Below are positions 15,078 to 17,235 of a DNA stretch of 17,235 bases, piece by piece. The notes beneath the pieces are model-generated. The model was not told the origin of the DNA. It worked only from the letters and a program-made list of their open reading frames with translations, and ran no database searches. The position numbers were made by a program, and so were the translations under genes. Numbering within the stretch: the stretch's first letter is position 1; each line of letters begins with the position of its first letter. Origin of the DNA: JAAZFF01 sp964405775 (lineage in GTDB: Bacteria > Verrucomicrobiota > Kiritimatiellia > RFP12 > UBA3636); contig CAYOPG010000047.1 of NCBI GenBank assembly GCA_964405775.1, forward strand, positions 1 to 17,235, given 5' to 3'.

Positions 15078-16177
15078 AACGAGCACGACTTAAGGACGTT
15101 GCCGAGGTGGCCGGCTGCTCGATTGCAGTCGTTTCGCACGTGGTTAACAACGCTTCCGGCAACATAACCTGCGGAGAATACCTCCGCCAGAAAGTACTGC
15201 GCGCCGCAGCGGAGCTAGGCTACACGCCGCACTACGCTAGCCGCGCCCTCAAAATGCAGCGGTCATTCACAATCGGCATATACATCCCGGCTACGTACAA
15301 CCGCAACGGCAGCTTGAACCGAGAAACCGCCATTCTGGATGGAGTGGAGCGCGCCTGCCGCGAATTGTCTTATGACCTGCTTCTGATTTCACTTGGCGAT
15401 GGAACCCCCGCCAGCGAATGTGCCAACAAACTGAACGAGCGCAGAGTCGACGGTTTGATCGTGCTCCACGCCGATGGCGATTCTGAATGGGTGGGACAGC
15501 TTGCAGATTCAGATAAAAACGTAGTCGCAATCAACTATTTCGGAGCTGCGCAAATCGACCGAATCAATTTCAACAACAAAGCGGCCTCGGCAATGGCCGT
15601 TGCGGAGTTGGCTAAATTGAACCACAGAAAAATCGGATACATCGGCCCGCTTGGCGACATAGCGCCCGAAGACGCCTCGATACGCCTGCATGGGTTCCTG
15701 GAAGGGTGTGCTGCGACGGGCATCGCCGTCAACCCTGCAATGGTTTTCGACACGGGGGCTGCCGGTACGCCGGACGTGACGCGGACGGCCTCCGGCGAAC
15801 ACGAGACTGCGGAAACCATCGCCTCCATAATAACAGCCACGCATCCTGATGACAGGCCGACTGCATTGGTTGGCCACTCGGACGCCTCGCTGTTACTTGT
15901 GCTAAGAGAGTTGATGCGAAACGGACTCCGTGTTCCCAAGGATATCTCCGCAATCGGCATGGATGACAGCTTTTTATGCCGTTTTTTCCTTCCGGAACTC
16001 GCCAGCGTTAAACAGCCCTTCTTTGAAATGGGAGAAAAAGCCGCCAGACACGTTATTGAAGAATCTGAAATGCGTCCTTCAAACGACTTGCGCCCGCAAA
16101 CCAAGCGTGAACGATGGGAGCAGATTATAGACCCCGAGTTCATCGAGCGCGCCTCTATCGCACGCAGAGAAGTTTGA
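15074..16177 (+). CDS. LacI/GalR-family transcriptional regulator
   Basis: The protein has 367 residues. The N-terminal helix-turn-helix is RLKDVAEVAGCSIAVVSHVVNN (quoted in parts: RLKDVAEVAGCS, then AVVSHVVNN), followed by a hinge region near LGYTPHYASRALK. From about residue 65 there is a periplasmic-binding-protein-like ligand domain with typical phrases: VDGLIVLHADG, KIGYIGPLGD, PTALVGHSDA, SAIGMDDSF and ELASVKQPFFEMGEKAA. The ligand is normally a sugar or nucleoside. The start at 15074 (ATGA overlap with uup) is preferred to an in-frame upstream codon at 15026 because family members begin at this Met-Lys-Arg. The target is unknown. The nearest sugar-related candidates are the 10828-13114 genes. 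The gap to the convergent minus-strand gene is only 8 nt. Confidence 0.92.
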   Translation: MKRARLKDVAEVAGCSIAVVSHVVNNASGNITCGEYLRQKVLRAAAELGYTPHYASRALKMQRSFTIGIYIPATYNRNGSLNRETAILDGVERACRELSYDLLLISLGDGTPASECANKLNERRVDGLIVLHADGDSEWVGQLADSDKNVVAINYFGAAQIDRINFNNKAASAMAVAELAKLNHRKIGYIGPLGDIAPEDASIRLHGFLEGCAATGIAVNPAMVFDTGAAGTPDVTRTASGEHETAETIASIITATHPDDRPTALVGHSDASLLLVLRELMRNGLRVPKDISAIGMDDSFLCRFFLPELASVKQPFFEMGEKAARHVIEESEMRPSNDLRPQTKRERWEQIIDPEFIERASIARREV

Positions 16178-16185
16178 TGCCGCGT

Positions 16186-16326
16186 TTAGAAGCAGTACTT
16201 CACAATCAGCCCTAGTGCGAACGCGAGCAGTATGACGGCTACGGCTCTCTGCTCCCTGTCGGTGAGGAGCGTGTTAAGCTTGACCGTCTTTTTCAGCAAG
16301 CGAAACGCGTCCGAGAGAATGCGCAT
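16186..16326 (-). CDS. 46-residue single-pass membrane protein
   Basis: On the minus strand ATG 16324-16326 to TAA 16186-16188 encodes 46 residues. The first half is basic and amphipathic (RLLKKTVKLNTLLTDREQRA) and the second is one hydrophobic helix (VAVILLAFALGLIV) ending KYCF. The positive-inside rule puts the N-terminus in the cytoplasm. It begins 5 nt after the stop of the zinc-ribbon gene, in the same operon. The 'LTDREQRAV + hydrophobic helix' pattern resembles the N-terminal anchor of ComEA/helix-hairpin-helix proteins, but the rest of such a protein is absent. There is no clear Shine-Dalgarno, so translation would rely on re-initiation. Confidence 0.55.
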   Translation of the reverse strand: MRILSDAFRLLKKTVKLNTLLTDREQRAVAVILLAFALGLIVKYCF

Positions 16327-16331
16327 CAGCG

Positions 16332-16853
16332 CTACTCGGCGGAATCGAAAAGTCTTTCGGCGATATCCTTAAGAATCTCGCCCATCTCCGCATTGAGACG
16401 TATCACATCGGAAAACTTAGACTTCACTTGATCGAGCTTTGTGCGGCGGTCAATCTGTGCGCTTTCCGCCACATCCTTAAACTCACGCAACTCCTGCAAC
16501 TCAGAATTCGTTGCAGCCAAAAGAGACTGGGCGCGCGACAGATTTTGGCGCGTGCGTACAAGCTGCATCGAAAGCTCCTCCGGCGTGGCGTCGAAATCGT
16601 CTATCTCCATCCCCTCGGGGATAGGCACAGAAACGGGGTTGCCGCACTGAGTGCAAGTTATAGTCAAACCTGCGCCGCGAGGATCGATTGAGAGACTCTT
16701 GCCGCAAGTCGGGCACTCAAACGTGATATCCGTAGGAGGCACCTCGTCCTCATCAAGCTCTACGCTTGTGGGGGCGGATGCTTCCTCGTAATCTTCTTCT
16801 TCGATAGCGGCTTCAAGTTCTTTGTCTGTATATTTTGCTTCCTCTTCGCTCAT
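16332..16853 (-). CDS. Zinc-ribbon / coiled-coil protein of unknown function
   Basis: The protein has 173 residues and no signal peptide. Residues 1-45 are very acidic. Residues 45-75 form a zinc ribbon with Cys47, Cys50, Cys67 and Cys70 (CPTC...CTQC). Residues about 90-165 are heptad-rich and probably coiled coil (QLVRTRQNLSRAQSLLAA onward). The start at 16853 is fixed by a very strong Shine-Dalgarno, AAAGGAGG at 16861-16868, 7 nt away, rather than an in-frame codon further upstream at 16886. Ribbon plus coiled coil suggests a scaffold or nucleic-acid/protein-binding role, but no family function is known to me. It lies between rpmB and the small membrane protein gene. Confidence 0.8.
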   Translation of the reverse strand: MSEEEAKYTDKELEAAIEEEDYEEASAPTSVELDEDEVPPTDITFECPTCGKSLSIDPRGAGLTITCTQCGNPVSVPIPEGMEIDDFDATPEELSMQLVRTRQNLSRAQSLLAATNSELQELREFKDVAESAQIDRRTKLDQVKSKFSDVIRLNAEMGEILKDIAERLFDSAE

Positions 16854-16894
16854 AACTATGCCTCCTTTAGTCCTATCGAAAACCAACCCTATTC

Positions 16895-16910
16895 CGGCGC
16901 AACAGCGCCG
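16895..16910 (-). other. Hairpin between rpmB and the zinc-ribbon gene
   Basis: CGGCGC and GCGCCG form a 6-bp perfect stem with a 4-nt loop, 16 nt after the rpmB stop on the minus strand. The sequence after it on that strand is GGAATAGGGTTGG..., without an early T-run. It may be a partial terminator or an mRNA-stabilising hairpin that keeps rpmB expression above that of the downstream genes. Confidence 0.35.
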
Positions 16911-16925
16911 CGGCTAAGGCAACCG

Positions 16926-17153
16926 TTAGGCCTTCTTGACGCGTCCCTGCTTAATGCAGGCTGCACATACTGAAACACGGCAGGGGGATCCATCCACGAC
17001 CGCATGAACCTTGTGCAGATTCGGAAGGAAACGACGCCTGGTGACGGCTGTCGTGTGCAAACCGATGCCGCCCTTGTATTTCGCCAAACCACGGCGAATG
17101 ATTCTATTACCCGCTTGCGGACCCTTGCCGCATATTTTACAAACTCTTGACAT
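16926..17153 (-). CDS. rpmB: 50S ribosomal protein L28
   Basis: The protein has 75 residues. It starts with MSRVCKICGKGPQAGN, the usual L28 opening, followed by the RR.FLPNLHKV core. It is a zinc-binding 'C+' form, with two CxxC pairs at Cys5/Cys8 and Cys63/Cys66. The true start (17153) has GAAGGAG about 8 nt upstream. L28 binds 23S rRNA in the large subunit. It appears to be the first gene of a minus-strand unit that continues into the zinc-ribbon and small membrane protein genes. Confidence 0.97.
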   Translation of the reverse strand: MSRVCKICGKGPQAGNRIIRRGLAKYKGGIGLHTTAVTRRRFLPNLHKVHAVVDGSPCRVSVCAACIKQGRVKKA

Positions 17154-17180
17154 TCTGAATACTCCTTCGAAAGAGACCTC

Positions 17181-17209
17181 AGACTACTATAAACACCGGA
17201 CAAATTCAA
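17181..17209 (-). promoter_or_regulatory. Sigma70-type promoter candidate for rpmB
   Basis: On the minus strand TTGAAT (17204-17209) and TAGTCT (17181-17186) are separated by exactly 17 nt, the same spacing and a similar -10 box (TAG.CT) to the tRNA promoter at 8777-8805. Transcription would start near 17174, leaving a leader of about 20 nt that contains the Shine-Dalgarno. Confidence 0.55.
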
Positions 17210-17235
17210 GAGGTTTTTTCGTTTCGGAGCGAATC

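Overview
The window looks like a chromosomal piece of an anaerobic, Gram-negative-type bacterium, most likely from the Verrucomicrobiota / Kiritimatiellota / Lentisphaerota group. This placement is inferred from three things: an NfnAB-type ferredoxin/NAD(P) flavoenzyme pair, a neutral-ceramidase-like enzyme next to remnants of a large glycosidase-like protein, and modular beta-rich proteins of a kind common in that group. Coding density is high, and ATGA or TGATG stop/start overlaps are frequent. No 16S rRNA is present to confirm the taxon.

Region 1 (1-4963, + strand) is the accessory and least understood part. Five tightly packed genes, called A to E here, are joined by overlaps or a 3-nt gap. 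A is the C-terminal part of a large modular protein that runs in from outside the window. B is an exported protein of unknown function. C is a free-standing copy of A's C-terminal domain. D is a diverged, frameshifted paralogue of B. E is a free-standing copy of A's beta-rich module. The order 'modular protein + exported partner, then orphan tail + second partner, then orphan module' resembles polymorphic toxin/immunity loci with displaced cassettes. No known toxin domain is recognised, so this is a hypothesis.

Region 2 (5049-8805) is metabolic. A pirin on the + strand converges on a minus-strand unit of tRNA-Gly(CCC), a NifU-type Fe-S scaffold protein, and the two subunits of an NfnAB-like flavo-iron-sulfur oxidoreductase. 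A good sigma70-type promoter precedes the tRNA.

Region 3 (8911-10602, + strand) holds plsY and gpsA, consecutive steps for making and acylating glycerol-3-phosphate in phospholipid synthesis. A structured intergenic element follows.

Region 4 (10828-13114, + strand) is a three-gene overlapping unit. Two short proteins look like the N- and C-terminal ends of a glycosidase-like protein that has lost its middle. The third is a cytoplasmic neutral-ceramidase-like protein.

Region 5 (13281-16177, + strand) contains an Uup-type ABC-F ATPase, possibly read from a leaderless mRNA, overlapping a LacI-family regulator. Region 6 (16186-17209, minus strand) contains rpmB (ribosomal protein L28), a zinc-ribbon/coiled-coil protein and a 46-residue single-pass membrane protein. 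No insertion sequence, CRISPR array or rRNA was seen.
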